Source of the DNA: a virus
Virus record (IMG/VR): IMGVR_UViG_3300048033_000223
Location: 1-37,759 of that record
Length of the DNA: 37,759 nucleotides
Reading direction: 5' to 3' (one strand)
Shown: piece after piece, positions 31,911-37,759 of the stretch
Layout: every line of letters starts with the position of its first letter
Numbering within the stretch: the stretch's first letter is position 1
Made by a program: the position numbers and the translations under genes
The notes under the pieces: model-generated
Told to the model about the DNA's origin: nothing
The model's input: the letters and a program-made list of their open reading frames with translations, nothing else
Databases searched by the model: none

Positions 31911-32111
31911 AATTTGCGCCTATTTTTTTATGCTTGCGCCTATAATTTGACGGATAAGCCCATCATTATATGTATTTGCGTACAAATTGATGGAAAAGCC
32001 CATCTTTATATGCTTAAACTCTTGTTAGTGGTGTAAATAAGCACCATTCAATCTACTTATTGTAAGGCTATACCCTTACCTAAATCCGATTCCGTGAGGT
32101 TATACCCTTAC
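31911..32111. repeat. Intergenic region with paired hairpin repeats
   Basis: A 240-bp gap (31887-32126) without a gene. TTGCGCCTAT occurs at 31914-31923 and 31934-31943. An imperfect repeat of about 40 bp (31934-31972 and 31975-32012) contains a hairpin in each copy: GACGG/CCATC (31949-31964) and GATGG/CCATC (31989-32004). A second pair follows: GTAAGG/CCTTAC (32062-32079) and GTGAGG/CCTTAC (32094-32111), both with the loop-end TATAC. The first pair folds best as minus-strand RNA, the second as plus-strand RNA. It may be an origin, binding region or RNA regulator. Confidence 0.55.
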
Positions 32112-32126
32112 TTTGCGATTCGCGAA

Positions 32127-32387
32127 TTAAGAATCAATCCAATCAAAGACCTCGATAAAAGAAGGAGTGTGTTCTCCTACATAGGTATTGAAGGTGTTAT
32201 ACTCCAGGTAGTCTATAGCATCCTCTTCCGTCATGCCGTCTTCTGCTACAAGTTGGTCGATGCATTTACTGCGAGAGTACACTACCTTCCAGGCAACCGG
32301 ATCAAAACCTATGATGCAATCGTCAAAACCATTAGCAAAGAGTACATCTTCAGTATCAGCATAGTTTTCTATAATTAGATCTCTCAT
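32127..32387 (-). CDS. Conserved phage hypothetical protein
   Basis: An 86-residue acidic protein of a family I recognise from phages and some bacteria by its pattern: ADTEDVLFANGFDDCIIGFD, then VVYSRSKCIDQLVAEDGMTEEDAIDYLEYN and YVGEHTPSF. The function is not established. It follows the 77-residue gene, sharing the base at 32387. Confidence 0.7.
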   Translation of the reverse strand: MRDLIIENYADTEDVLFANGFDDCIIGFDPVAWKVVYSRSKCIDQLVAEDGMTEEDAIDYLEYNTFNTYVGEHTPSFIEVFDWIDS

Positions 32388-32620
32388 TAAAATCCCACTT
32401 TTATGCCTCTTTCCTCAAGGAATTTCTTAATAGCCCTGGGCAAATCATAATACCCGTCAAAATCATTTACGCAAGGCTCATTAGTGCCTTGTGGATAATA
32501 TAAGGTAATGTATCCACCTACCTCATCTTCATCATTGCCCCACAACCAGTTGTACTCAACAGGAGATACCTTTCGCATCTCGTAGTAGCAATCGCCTTCT
32601 GTCCACTCAAAACTCTCCAT
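32387..32620 (-). CDS. Hypothetical protein
   Basis: A 77-residue acidic, Trp/Tyr-rich protein (EGDCYYEMRKVSPVEYNWLWG, then GYITLYYPQG and YYDLPRAIKKFLEERGIKVGF) of unknown function. It starts 1 base after the 46-residue gene ends, so both are probably translated together. Confidence 0.6.
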   Translation of the reverse strand: MESFEWTEGDCYYEMRKVSPVEYNWLWGNDEDEVGGYITLYYPQGTNEPCVNDFDGYYDLPRAIKKFLEERGIKVGF

Positions 32621-32621
32621 A

Positions 32622-32762
32622 TCAAATATCTTTTTCTATGTTCTTTCTTTCTACGAAATTGGCCCACATTTTTGCGACCCACGCCTTACGCTGTGTACCA
32701 TTAGGATACACCCTTCTCAACCTCGCATTTGCTATGCGAAGAAACTGTTTCATGTTATTCAT
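32622..32762 (-). CDS. Small basic helical protein
   Basis: A 46-residue frame: MNNMKQFLRIANARLRRVYP, then QRKAWVAKMWANFVERKN. It starts just after the tRNA-like element and ends 1 base before the next gene's start. The 'KAW' helix pattern is seen in small phage proteins with no known role. A second ATG three codons later is also possible. Confidence 0.6.
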   Translation of the reverse strand: MNNMKQFLRIANARLRRVYPNGTQRKAWVAKMWANFVERKNIEKDI

Positions 32763-32775
32763 AACTTATTAATTT

Positions 32776-32804
32776 TGGAAGGGAGAGGGGAATCGAACCC
32801 CTCT
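32776..32804 (-). other. tRNA T-arm-like element
   Basis: On the minus strand AGAGGGG (32804-32798) and CCCCTCT (32790-32784) enclose the loop TTCGATT, a canonical T-loop, and six bases further downstream lies CCA (32778-32776). The element lies in a 90-bp gap. I cannot fold the upstream bases into acceptor, D and anticodon arms, so this is at most a tRNA remnant or a mimic. Confidence 0.4.
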
Positions 32805-32852
32805 AATGCCTACTCCGCTAAAAGTATTTCCTTTTCCCCTCTTGACCTTACC

Positions 32853-33098
32853 TTAAAAGATATCGTCTTCTACTGCATTCGTCGCTTGTGCTGGACCATT
32901 TGCAGCCATAGGCTGCTCAAGTTCTGCGTAGTAACCACCAGCCTTCTTAGACTTTAAGTTGATGTTTACCCAACCACGATCGTTTAAGTGTTCTTTAAGA
33001 AGGTTAATGTCCTTCTCGTTAAAACCGACGTTAATGATCTCACCATACTTGGCATTCTTAACTCGGGTACTTCCTACAAAAATCTTGTCTTGTGACAT
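32853..33098 (-). CDS. Putative single-stranded DNA-binding-like protein
   Basis: An 81-residue protein: KIFVGSTRVKNAKYGEIINVGFNEKDINLLKEHLND, then GWVNINLKSKK and a low-complexity tail that ends in VEDDIF. The acidic-hydrophobic tip resembles the DDIPF tip through which SSB proteins recruit partners, and the small beta domain could be an OB fold, though shorter than a normal SSB. It is flanked by recombination and DnaA-like genes. An alternative is a replication accessory of unknown type. Confidence 0.45.
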   Translation of the reverse strand: MSQDKIFVGSTRVKNAKYGEIINVGFNEKDINLLKEHLNDRGWVNINLKSKKAGGYYAELEQPMAANGPAQATNAVEDDIF

Positions 33099-33129
33099 AA
33101 TTAAAAAAAAATAAAGGATTAAAAAAATA

Positions 33130-33555
33130 CTATTCTAAAATCAATTTAGAGAGGTGATTAACTCTTTGTTCTAAGCGGATCATGCGTGTCTGCATGTTGT
33201 CTACTGTTTGACCTAAGTCAGTGCTGTCATCAGCGCTTTGTTTCAAAATGCCATTTAACTTTTTGTAGTTAAAAGCATAGTGACCATCCGCTAATCTATT
33301 TTCGTGGCTGTGTATGTACTCGTATGCCATTCGCTGGCTCACTCCAAGTATCTTACCTACCTCGACACTACTATAGTTATGTTCGGATAAAACACGAGCG
33401 ATCAACGCTCTTGTTGTAACCACCTTTCGGTTCTTACTATTTTCAGTCACTTTGTCTACCGGCACATCCGTAAGGTTACAGGCAGTCTCGATGATGAAGC
33501 GCTCCATAGGACTATAGTTCTCCCACATGAGCATAGTACGGTCTAAATTCTCCAT
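33130..33555 (-). CDS. DnaA domain IV-like DNA-binding protein, first copy
   Basis: A 141-residue protein. Residues about 40-88 (RKVVTTRALIARVLSEHNYSSVEVGKILGVSQRMAYEYIHSHENRL) in sections resemble the helix-turn-helix of DnaA domain IV ('R.iaiyL..e.t..s...Ig..fg.rdhstV.ya...i'), without its ATPase domain. The C-terminus (VDNMQTRMIRLEQRVNHLSKLI) is a short coiled coil for dimerisation. It would bind phage or host DNA, possibly at an origin. It overlaps the exonuclease gene by 44 bases. Confidence 0.6.
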   Translation of the reverse strand: MENLDRTMLMWENYSPMERFIIETACNLTDVPVDKVTENSKNRKVVTTRALIARVLSEHNYSSVEVGKILGVSQRMAYEYIHSHENRLADGHYAFNYKKLNGILKQSADDSTDLGQTVDNMQTRMIRLEQRVNHLSKLILE

Positions 33556-34267
33556 TGAGGAATAATTTTTCGTAAAGATTAATAGATTTGTCCAGTTCCC
33601 TCGCCCCGAACTCTAAGAATGCATCTGAGGCTTTGTATATACCCACCTCATAAGGGAATTCTTTTTCAATTACTAAGAAGTAAAACTCAACGCAATCGAA
33701 GATCTCGGAGTAAAGGTATGCTTGCTGTGCGTACATCCACTTAGCATTGCGAACCCATTCATCCAAAGGCTTTGCTGTAGTCTTTAGATCAACCAGGTAC
33801 TTTCCGTTGATACCTTCAACTATTGAATCTGCTTTACCTTTTAACTTAACAATTTCTCCAGATTCTAACGACCACTCCATTACGCCAGGAACCTCCGGCT
33901 TAAAGTCAAACCCCATTAGATCTATGACTTGATCGACCTTGCATAACTTATCGTACATGCCTTGTACACAATCATAATCCTTTGTAGGTAAAACAAGTTT
34001 ATCGCTGTGTTCAGCCTTAAACTCTTTGTAGTCGTTTCCTCGTCTCGTTCCGTTCCACTTGACTGAAATGTCTTTGCCTTCAAGGAACATAGAGTGTAAT
34101 GCCTGGCCCACATCAAAGTAAGAGGCACCTGGCCAGGACCACTTACCTTGTCTCCACAAGTGAAACTTGGTAGGTGATTTACGCATCAACTTTAGCGAAC
34201 TATTTGAAAGGTAAGACCTGTCAGCATAGTAAGCCTCGTCGTCATTAAAGCGAGTTACATCATCCAT
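33512..34267 (-). CDS. PD-(D/E)XK exonuclease (RecE/lambda-exonuclease type)
   Basis: A 251-residue nuclease. It begins with SYLSNSSLKLMRKSPTKFHLWRQG and contains GQALHSMFLEG (H58), an acidic residue in EWSLE (E131), KGKADSI (D147), YLVDLKTTA (D160, K162) and YAQQAYLY (Q182, Y186), the order expected for PD-(D/E)XK exonucleases of recombination. It would resect 5' ends to give single strands for the annealing protein encoded just upstream. The junction with that gene is ATGA-like. Confidence 0.85.
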   Translation of the reverse strand: MDDVTRFNDDEAYYADRSYLSNSSLKLMRKSPTKFHLWRQGKWSWPGASYFDVGQALHSMFLEGKDISVKWNGTRRGNDYKEFKAEHSDKLVLPTKDYDCVQGMYDKLCKVDQVIDLMGFDFKPEVPGVMEWSLESGEIVKLKGKADSIVEGINGKYLVDLKTTAKPLDEWVRNAKWMYAQQAYLYSEIFDCVEFYFLVIEKEFPYEVGIYKASDAFLEFGARELDKSINLYEKLFLNGEFRPYYAHVGEL

Positions 34268-34809
34268 TACGCAAGAATTGATTTCTTCTGCTCTTCGTTC
34301 ACTTCGTAGTTAGCAAGTGCTTTTTCAACAGCGGCTTTCTTACCGTCTTTAACAGCAGCCTTCATCTTTTCGATTACTTCGTCAGTAAGTTGCTTCTTTG
34401 CTACTTCAGCAGGCTTCTTAGCCGGTGCAGCAGTCTTACTTTCTTTAGTGTTCTGCTTGGCGATGGCGATAGAAACTTCGTTAGAACTTGCAATCGAAGT
34501 GTCAATACCAATACCGAGATTAGCCAATGCACGGCCCCAGGCACTTGTTTCACAATTCTCCACATAACTTGTTTTGTTTATGTAAGAAGATGATTTGTCT
34601 TCCTGGGCAAAACCAGTTGCTACAACTGCACCTTCGCTGTTTAACACTGCTGCTTTGATCACACATGAATCTGCATCTAAATGCACTACATCCGAAGTGA
34701 GTGACCACCCTTCGTAGTTTCCACTCTCGCGGAAATACTTAATACGTTCGTTGACCTCGACATAGTTCTTGCCTTTAATGTTGGTCGTCTTAAATTGATA
34801 ACGTGACAT
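34267..34809 (-). CDS. Putative single-strand annealing protein (ERF/Rad52-like)
   Basis: A 180-residue protein: FKTTNIKGKNYVEVNERIKYFRESG, then SCVIKAAVLNSEGAVVATGFAQE and SSSYINKTSYVENCETSAWGRALANLGIGID in parts. The 'YVENCETSAxGRALxxLGIGxD' helix is characteristic of annealing-type recombinases related to ERF/Rad52. A basic Lys/Ala tail follows. Together with the neighbouring exonuclease it forms a RecET/Redαβ-like recombination pair for genome concatemers and repair. The family assignment is by pattern only. Confidence 0.65.
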   Translation of the reverse strand: MSRYQFKTTNIKGKNYVEVNERIKYFRESGNYEGWSLTSDVVHLDADSCVIKAAVLNSEGAVVATGFAQEDKSSSYINKTSYVENCETSAWGRALANLGIGIDTSIASSNEVSIAIAKQNTKESKTAAPAKKPAEVAKKQLTDEVIEKMKAAVKDGKKAAVEKALANYEVNEEQKKSILA

Positions 34810-34839
34810 ATATAATAAAATTGGTTACTGAATTAATGC

Positions 34840-34880
34840 TTGGTTGAAGGGGACGAGGCCACCCCTTCCTTTAAAACCAA
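34840..34880. other. Hairpin between the annealing and DnaA-like genes
   Basis: AAGGGG (34847-34852) and CCCCTT (34862-34867) form an inner stem; outer bases TTGGTT (34840-34845) and AACCAA (34875-34880) also pair. On the minus strand it follows the stop of the 34947-35486 gene and lies 30 bases upstream of the annealing-protein start, so it may limit read-through between them. Confidence 0.5.
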
Positions 34881-34946
34881 ACCATGCTTAACATGTACAA
34901 TGAACACCTCGTTCTGTTTAACCTATACGAATATACTAAAAAATTG

Positions 34947-35486
34947 TTACCAGGCAATACCCGATAGTTTTTTATTTAGATTACTATTTTTAACTACTTC
35001 TTTACTGAGTTCAATGTTTAATGTTTCCACCTTATCATTGAGTTCCTCAAAATGGCTCATGGTTTCATTGCGCTCCACGATCAACTCTCTATTCATTCGG
35101 GCTAACTTCATTAGCCTTACACGAAGTTCTTTATTCTCGTCCTTCAAACCTTCCCGGGAAAAAAAGTCAATGTCCGTTACGAGTATATCTGAGATATCCA
35201 TGTAGATGTTTTGGTAGACCTTTGCGTAGTTCTTATCAAACCTCATATTGGCTTCGTGAGACTTTTGAGCGTGTATTACCGACGCATGGTCCCGGTGTAG
35301 TAGATTACCTATCGCTTTAAATGTAAGGCCGGATATCTCTTTAGCGGCTACCATGAACGCGTGTCTATAGACCACGTTTCTTCTATTCCTACTGTCATCT
35401 AAGCCGTGCGTCCTTACTATTTGCTTCCAATACTCTTCGAGTTGGTGCTGCTGGTTTACACGTTCTATAATATCTACTCTATTCAT
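34947..35486 (-). CDS. DnaA domain IV-like DNA-binding protein, second copy
   Basis: A 179-residue protein. VVYRHAFMVAAKEISGLTFKAIGNLL precedes RDHASVIHA (65-73), which is very close to the DnaA signature in which these residues contact the DnaA box. There is no AAA+ domain. From about residue 110 a long coiled coil begins (LKDENKELRVRLMKLARMN ...), which could oligomerise it. Upstream lies a cluster of TATACTTAGTATA palindromes that could be its target. Probable role: origin recognition, or recruitment or blocking of host initiation. Confidence 0.7.
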   Translation of the reverse strand: MNRVDIIERVNQQHQLEEYWKQIVRTHGLDDSRNRRNVVYRHAFMVAAKEISGLTFKAIGNLLHRDHASVIHAQKSHEANMRFDKNYAKVYQNIYMDISDILVTDIDFFSREGLKDENKELRVRLMKLARMNRELIVERNETMSHFEELNDKVETLNIELSKEVVKNSNLNKKLSGIAW

Positions 35487-35511
35487 TTTTTCTTTTTTTC
35501 TTGGATTTCTA

Positions 35512-35579
35512 TATACTTAGTATATATTATATACTTAGTATAGAAACCCTTATAGGGTTTCTATGATATACTTAGTATA
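35512..35579. promoter_or_regulatory. Palindrome cluster upstream of the DnaA-like gene
   Basis: TATACTTAGTATA occurs exactly at 35512-35524, 35530-35542 and 35567-35579. Between the second and third lies an 11-bp inverted repeat, ATAGAAACCCT (35540-35550) and AGGGTTTCTAT (35554-35564). The order palindrome, CCCT/AGGG repeat, palindrome also occurs at 214-280. It is likely an operator, promoter or origin region. Confidence 0.65.
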
Positions 35580-35604
35580 TAGTGGTGTTTAGTGTGAATT
35601 CTAT

Positions 35605-35724
35605 TTAGACACCTAAATGGCTATCATATTCGTCGTCTAAGCGACTATCGGTCCATAACTGGTACCAGTATTCATCATCGCTGTAATCATCTCTTAGACA
35701 TGTCTCTTTGCATGTAGTCTTCAA
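35605..35724 (-). CDS. Small acidic protein, start uncertain
   Basis: The C-terminal part (LRDDYSDDEYWYQLWTDSRL, then DDEYDSHLGV) looks like a real short acidic phage protein, but no ATG lies near. A TTG at 35724 gives 39 residues and a 38-base overlap with the previous gene; the first ATG (35868) would overlap that gene almost wholly and its product looks unnatural. The TTG start is my choice. The function is unknown. Confidence 0.4.
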   Translation of the reverse strand: MKTTCKETCLRDDYSDDEYWYQLWTDSRLDDEYDSHLGV

Positions 35725-35998
35725 GTCTTTTTGAGACGCTCTTCCAGTCAGCGAGATACTGGTTGCGTTCTGCAAGAACTTTACGGTGCTTATTGCGAGC
35801 CTCGTTGATGCCTCTTTGAAGTTTAAGTAAGTCATTTGTTCGGGTTTTATGGATTGCATAGAAGTCATTTAAAGCCGCTAATAACTTAACCTTGTCTTTG
35901 TTATCCTCAAGCAGCATAACTACTTCGGACATCTCACCTAAGATGTAGCCAAGCAACTGCAAGTCATTAGCATAAATTAATTCGTCTGCTGGATTCAT
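35687..35998 (-). CDS. Coiled-coil hypothetical protein
   Basis: A 103-residue, almost entirely helical protein (NDLQLLGYILGEMSEVVMLLEDN, then LLKLQRGINEARNKHRKVLAERNQYLADW) of unknown function. Heptad spacing from about residue 55 to 95 suggests a coiled coil. It starts 3 bases inside the previous gene's end. Confidence 0.6.
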   Translation of the reverse strand: MNPADELIYANDLQLLGYILGEMSEVVMLLEDNKDKVKLLAALNDFYAIHKTRTNDLLKLQRGINEARNKHRKVLAERNQYLADWKSVSKRLEDYMQRDMSKR

Positions 35999-36207
35999 TT
36001 AAAAAGTACATTATGTCGCCAGGTTTTTTGATCGGGCGCGTTACACTCAAATTTGTAGTATCCTATCACGTCTGCAAACACCTCATCACTGACATCGTAC
36101 CAGGCAGTAATGATTGCTATGTCAGCCTCAGTGATATAGCCGTGTGCATTGTTTCTTTTCCACTTGTTTGCGATTTTCGCAAAGTCCTTAAAGCAAGATA
36201 TCTTCAT
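35995..36207 (-). CDS. Hypothetical protein
   Basis: A 70-residue protein (MKISCFKDFAKIANKWKRNN, then YITEADIAIITAWYDVSDEVFADVIGYYKF) of unknown function, with a possible compact helical fold. Overlaps of 20 bases upstream and 4 downstream place it in the early operon. Confidence 0.6.
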   Translation of the reverse strand: MKISCFKDFAKIANKWKRNNAHGYITEADIAIITAWYDVSDEVFADVIGYYKFECNAPDQKTWRHNVLFK

Positions 36208-36418
36208 TTTCTTTTTCGAATGTTAGTCGTTTGTATTTGAGTAAACCCGTGAGTTCTTCAAGGTCTTCATCGTCAAAAAATTCAGTGCATAGGATTGATA
36301 AAATATGCTCTGCGGACCAGCCATGGTCAAGTTCATCGCGAAACGCGTCTTTGATTTTGTCATCGTGTGAGTCTACACACCATTCGCCCGTGTAAGGCTT
36401 CGTAATTATAAGTGTCAT
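36188..36418 (-). CDS. Hypothetical protein
   Basis: A 76-residue acidic protein (TLIITKPYTGEWCVDSHDDK, then GWSAEHILSILCTEFFDDEDLEELTGLLKYKRLTF). The longer frame to 36442 would use a TTG start inside the previous gene; ATG at 36418 is chosen. No family is recognised. Confidence 0.55.
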   Translation of the reverse strand: MTLIITKPYTGEWCVDSHDDKIKDAFRDELDHGWSAEHILSILCTEFFDDEDLEELTGLLKYKRLTFEKENEDILL

Positions 36419-36428
36419 AATATTGTGT

Positions 36429-36701
36429 TTAATAAGTTTCAATAAACTTTAAAACGCTATCGTAGGTAGATAGTGAATTGGTATGATATGGTCCCGCCTC
36501 GCTGTACATCTCGTCCCATAATACCCACTCTGCGGAAAGGCTCAAAGCCTTTTCCCAAGTCGTATCGTATGCTTCCAGGTTTTCATATCCAATCATCCCG
36601 GGATCAAGTTGTGTTATTAAAAACGCAACGTATCCATCGCTCTTATCTTCTTCGGTATTCATATTGTTTAGTATTTGTTTCTGCCAATCTTGTAATTCCA
36701 T
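36429..36701 (-). CDS. Hypothetical protein
   Basis: A 90-residue acidic, Trp- and Tyr-rich protein (MELQDWQKQILNNMNTEEDK, then EAYDTTWEKALSLSAEWVLWDEMYSEAG). It starts 5 bases after the previous small gene. The function is unknown; similar acidic early proteins often act on host functions, but this is not shown here. Confidence 0.55.
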   Translation of the reverse strand: MELQDWQKQILNNMNTEEDKSDGYVAFLITQLDPGMIGYENLEAYDTTWEKALSLSAEWVLWDEMYSEAGPYHTNSLSTYDSVLKFIETY

Positions 36702-36705
36702 ACCA

Positions 36706-36879
36706 TTATTCGTTTATCATTTTAATAATTTCAGTATAACTTTCCGTGTATTCACCCCAGCCGTTATTTCCAAGTCCACTCACACATGTAACGTGGTCTT
36801 TAACCCAAACCTTTTTAATAAATTCTGTATTGCAGTAATGTTTACCGCCTTGCTTATCCGTTAATGTAATCCATTTCAT
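36706..36879 (-). CDS. Small hypothetical protein
   Basis: A 57-residue frame (MKWITLTDKQGGKHYCNTEF, then IKKVWVKDHVTCVSGLGNNG and a helical end EIIKMINE). It fills a 180-bp gap between two early genes, with short spacers on both sides. The strand-rich first half and final helix look protein-like. No known family. Confidence 0.6.
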   Translation of the reverse strand: MKWITLTDKQGGKHYCNTEFIKKVWVKDHVTCVSGLGNNGWGEYTESYTEIIKMINE

Positions 36880-36883
36880 CTTA

Positions 36884-37171
36884 TTACTCGTTTATAAATT
36901 CATACTCCTTACCAAACGCAATAACCGAAACCAAATTCTCCGGTATGATAGCCATGTAGCGTTCACGTCTTACATCCCAAATCAACCAATTGCTGTCTTT
37001 AAGTGTAGACTTACCACCCTTGGTAAACTTATGGACGCCCATGCGGCCATTAAACTTAGTCACCTCGCCGTTCTTCTTCTTGTAAGTTCCGGCGAACATT
37101 TGACCACTCTTTGATAGTTCTGATTTGAACTCTGCTGCGTAACCTCTCGTTACTGATACCTTGTTTTTCAT
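36884..37171 (-). CDS. SH3-like beta-barrel early protein (putative)
   Basis: A 95-residue basic protein. FAGTYKKKNGEVTKFNGRMGVHKFTKGGKS followed by NWLIWDVRRERYMAIIPENLVSVIAFG matches small proteins annotated in Bacteroidota phages as 'SH3 beta-barrel fold-containing': a 'GRxGVxKxxKGG' turn and a strand-rich end. Its partner and role are unknown. It is the second gene from the early promoter. Confidence 0.6.
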   Translation of the reverse strand: MKNKVSVTRGYAAEFKSELSKSGQMFAGTYKKKNGEVTKFNGRMGVHKFTKGGKSTLKDSNWLIWDVRRERYMAIIPENLVSVIAFGKEYEFINE

Positions 37172-37182
37172 AATATATATAT

Positions 37183-37401
37183 TTAATAAAGCATTTCAAT
37201 AACTACATTGTCTCCGTCGTAAAGACAAACACAAAACTCTTCCCAATCTTCAGTTGATACAATAACTACACTTTCTGCTTCGGTGTAGGCATAAAGAGTG
37301 AACATGTCATTGAGTTCAATCTCTTGACCAGGCTCAATCTCTTTAATCATTTCCGCAGTCACACGCTCGGCTGCATCTTCAAATAAATAATCGTTTACCA
37401 T
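37183..37401 (-). CDS. First early gene, hypothetical acidic protein
   Basis: A 72-residue acidic protein (FEDAAERVTAEMIKEIEPGQ, then FTLYAYTEAESVVIVSTEDWEEFCVCLYD) of unknown function. It is the first gene after the only convincing host-type promoter, so it should be among the first products made on infection. Small acidic first genes often modify host processes; here that is only a suggestion from position. Confidence 0.6.
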   Translation of the reverse strand: MVNDYLFEDAAERVTAEMIKEIEPGQEIELNDMFTLYAYTEAESVVIVSTEDWEEFCVCLYDGDNVVIEMLY

Positions 37402-37425
37402 TGTTTCTAATTGTTTGATTCTCTG

Positions 37426-37456
37426 CTAAAGTAATACTAAACTTCTAACTTGCAAA
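37426..37456 (-). promoter_or_regulatory. Bacteroidota-type early promoter
   Basis: On the minus strand TTTG (37456-37453), a 19-base spacer and TACTTTAG (37433-37426) match the Bacteroidota promoter TTTG-N19-TAnnTTTG except for one base in the -7 element. Transcription would start about 20 bases before the ATG at 37401 and serve the leftward genes. Confidence 0.65.
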
Positions 37457-37759
37457 CATTTGTTAATTATTTTTCTAAAATTTCCCCAGTTTTTTAAAAA
37501 TCGCGCGTTACGGCCCAGATTCCCCCAAAATTTTCGCGGTTCGCCGTTAACGTGTGTGGGTACGCGACGTGCGTGTGGCGAGTGGTGCGGATACCCCGCC
37601 CCCGGCCCGGGGCCGAACGGCCGCGCCCAAATCGGGAACCGGGGCCAGGTGTGACCACCCGCAAGGCCAGGCCAGGCCTGGGATAGCCGTTTTTCTCACG
37701 ATCAATTCAATGCCCTATTTTTGGACCCGCTCAAAAAAAAAAACGAAAAAAACCGAAAA
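37457..37759. other. GC-rich non-coding right end
   Basis: About 37500-37690 is GC-rich (for example CCGCCCCCGGCCCGGGGCC at 37597-37613 or so), with A-runs at the very end. CGAACGGCCG (37614-37623) and AAATCGGG (37629-37636) repeat, in the same order, a segment of the left end (67-83). No convincing gene is present. It is probably a packaging or replication site, or sequence derived from genome ends. Confidence 0.5.

Noticed and set aside
35605-35868. Full-length 87-codon version of the small acidic gene
   Set aside because: Its first half overlaps a good coiled-coil gene on the same strand and looks unlike a protein; only the last 39 codons are credible.
37460-37654. Plus-strand frame of 64 codons in the GC-rich right end
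   Set aside because: Arg/Gly/Pro-rich composition from GC-rich DNA, no family resemblance and no partner gene; more likely non-coding.
1-37759. Lysogeny genes
   Set aside because: I found no integrase, Cro/CI-type repressor or partition gene; the tRNA-like element alone is not enough to call an attachment site.

Overview
The window looks like a complete genome of a tailed phage (class Caudoviricetes) of about 37.8 kb that infects a member of the Bacteroidota, probably a flavobacterium. No gene is cut at either end. The coding DNA is AT-rich and packed with ATGA/TAATG overlaps. The one promoter I can call with some confidence (minus strand, about 37426-37456) has the Bacteroidota form TTTG-N19-TAnnTTTG. 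Many small proteins resemble families seen in flavobacterial phages. The tape measure protein without any recognisable sheath gene suggests a long non-contractile (siphovirus-like) tail. I see no integrase, repressor or excisionase, so nothing argues for lysogeny.

Layout. The two ends (1-130 and about 37500-37690) are GC-rich and non-coding; if the ends join, they form one segment of about 390 bp between two divergent gene sets. Rightward (359-27047) are the late genes: terminase small and large subunits, a tail module (putative chaperone, completion proteins, 1107-residue tape measure, tail-tip proteins), then a head module (XkdF-like protease fused to an acidic scaffold, major capsid protein), a pair of related tail-tube candidates, a set of short genes, five or more fibre/adhesin genes (one collagen-like with an S74 chaperone), then the portal and connector, and last the lysis genes (M15 peptidase, membrane proteins, spanin-like protein, holin). 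The portal lies about 20 kb away from the terminase, which is an unusual order.

Leftward (37401 down to 27125) are early and middle genes: a run of small unknown proteins, two stand-alone proteins resembling the DNA-binding domain IV of DnaA, a PD-(D/E)XK exonuclease next to a putative single-strand annealing protein, a small protein with an SSB-like acidic tip, a DnaB-type helicase, a DUF1599 protein, a RusA-like resolvase, a possible late sigma factor and a small membrane protein. The two gene sets converge on a bidirectional terminator at 27101-27123. No DNA polymerase is visible, so the host polymerase is probably recruited, perhaps through the DnaA-like proteins and the helicase.

The most interesting signals are in the DNA between genes. 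A 13-bp palindrome (TATACTTAGTATA) is clustered with a larger inverted repeat both upstream of the terminase genes and upstream of a DnaA-like gene. A 10-mer (TTGTAAATTA) occurs seven times, nearly always right after a stop codon and before the next gene. A 13-mer inside inverted repeats is shared by two distant start regions. A 240-bp intergenic region carries paired hairpin repeats. Nine genes shorter than about 60 codons were read by hand and are listed.
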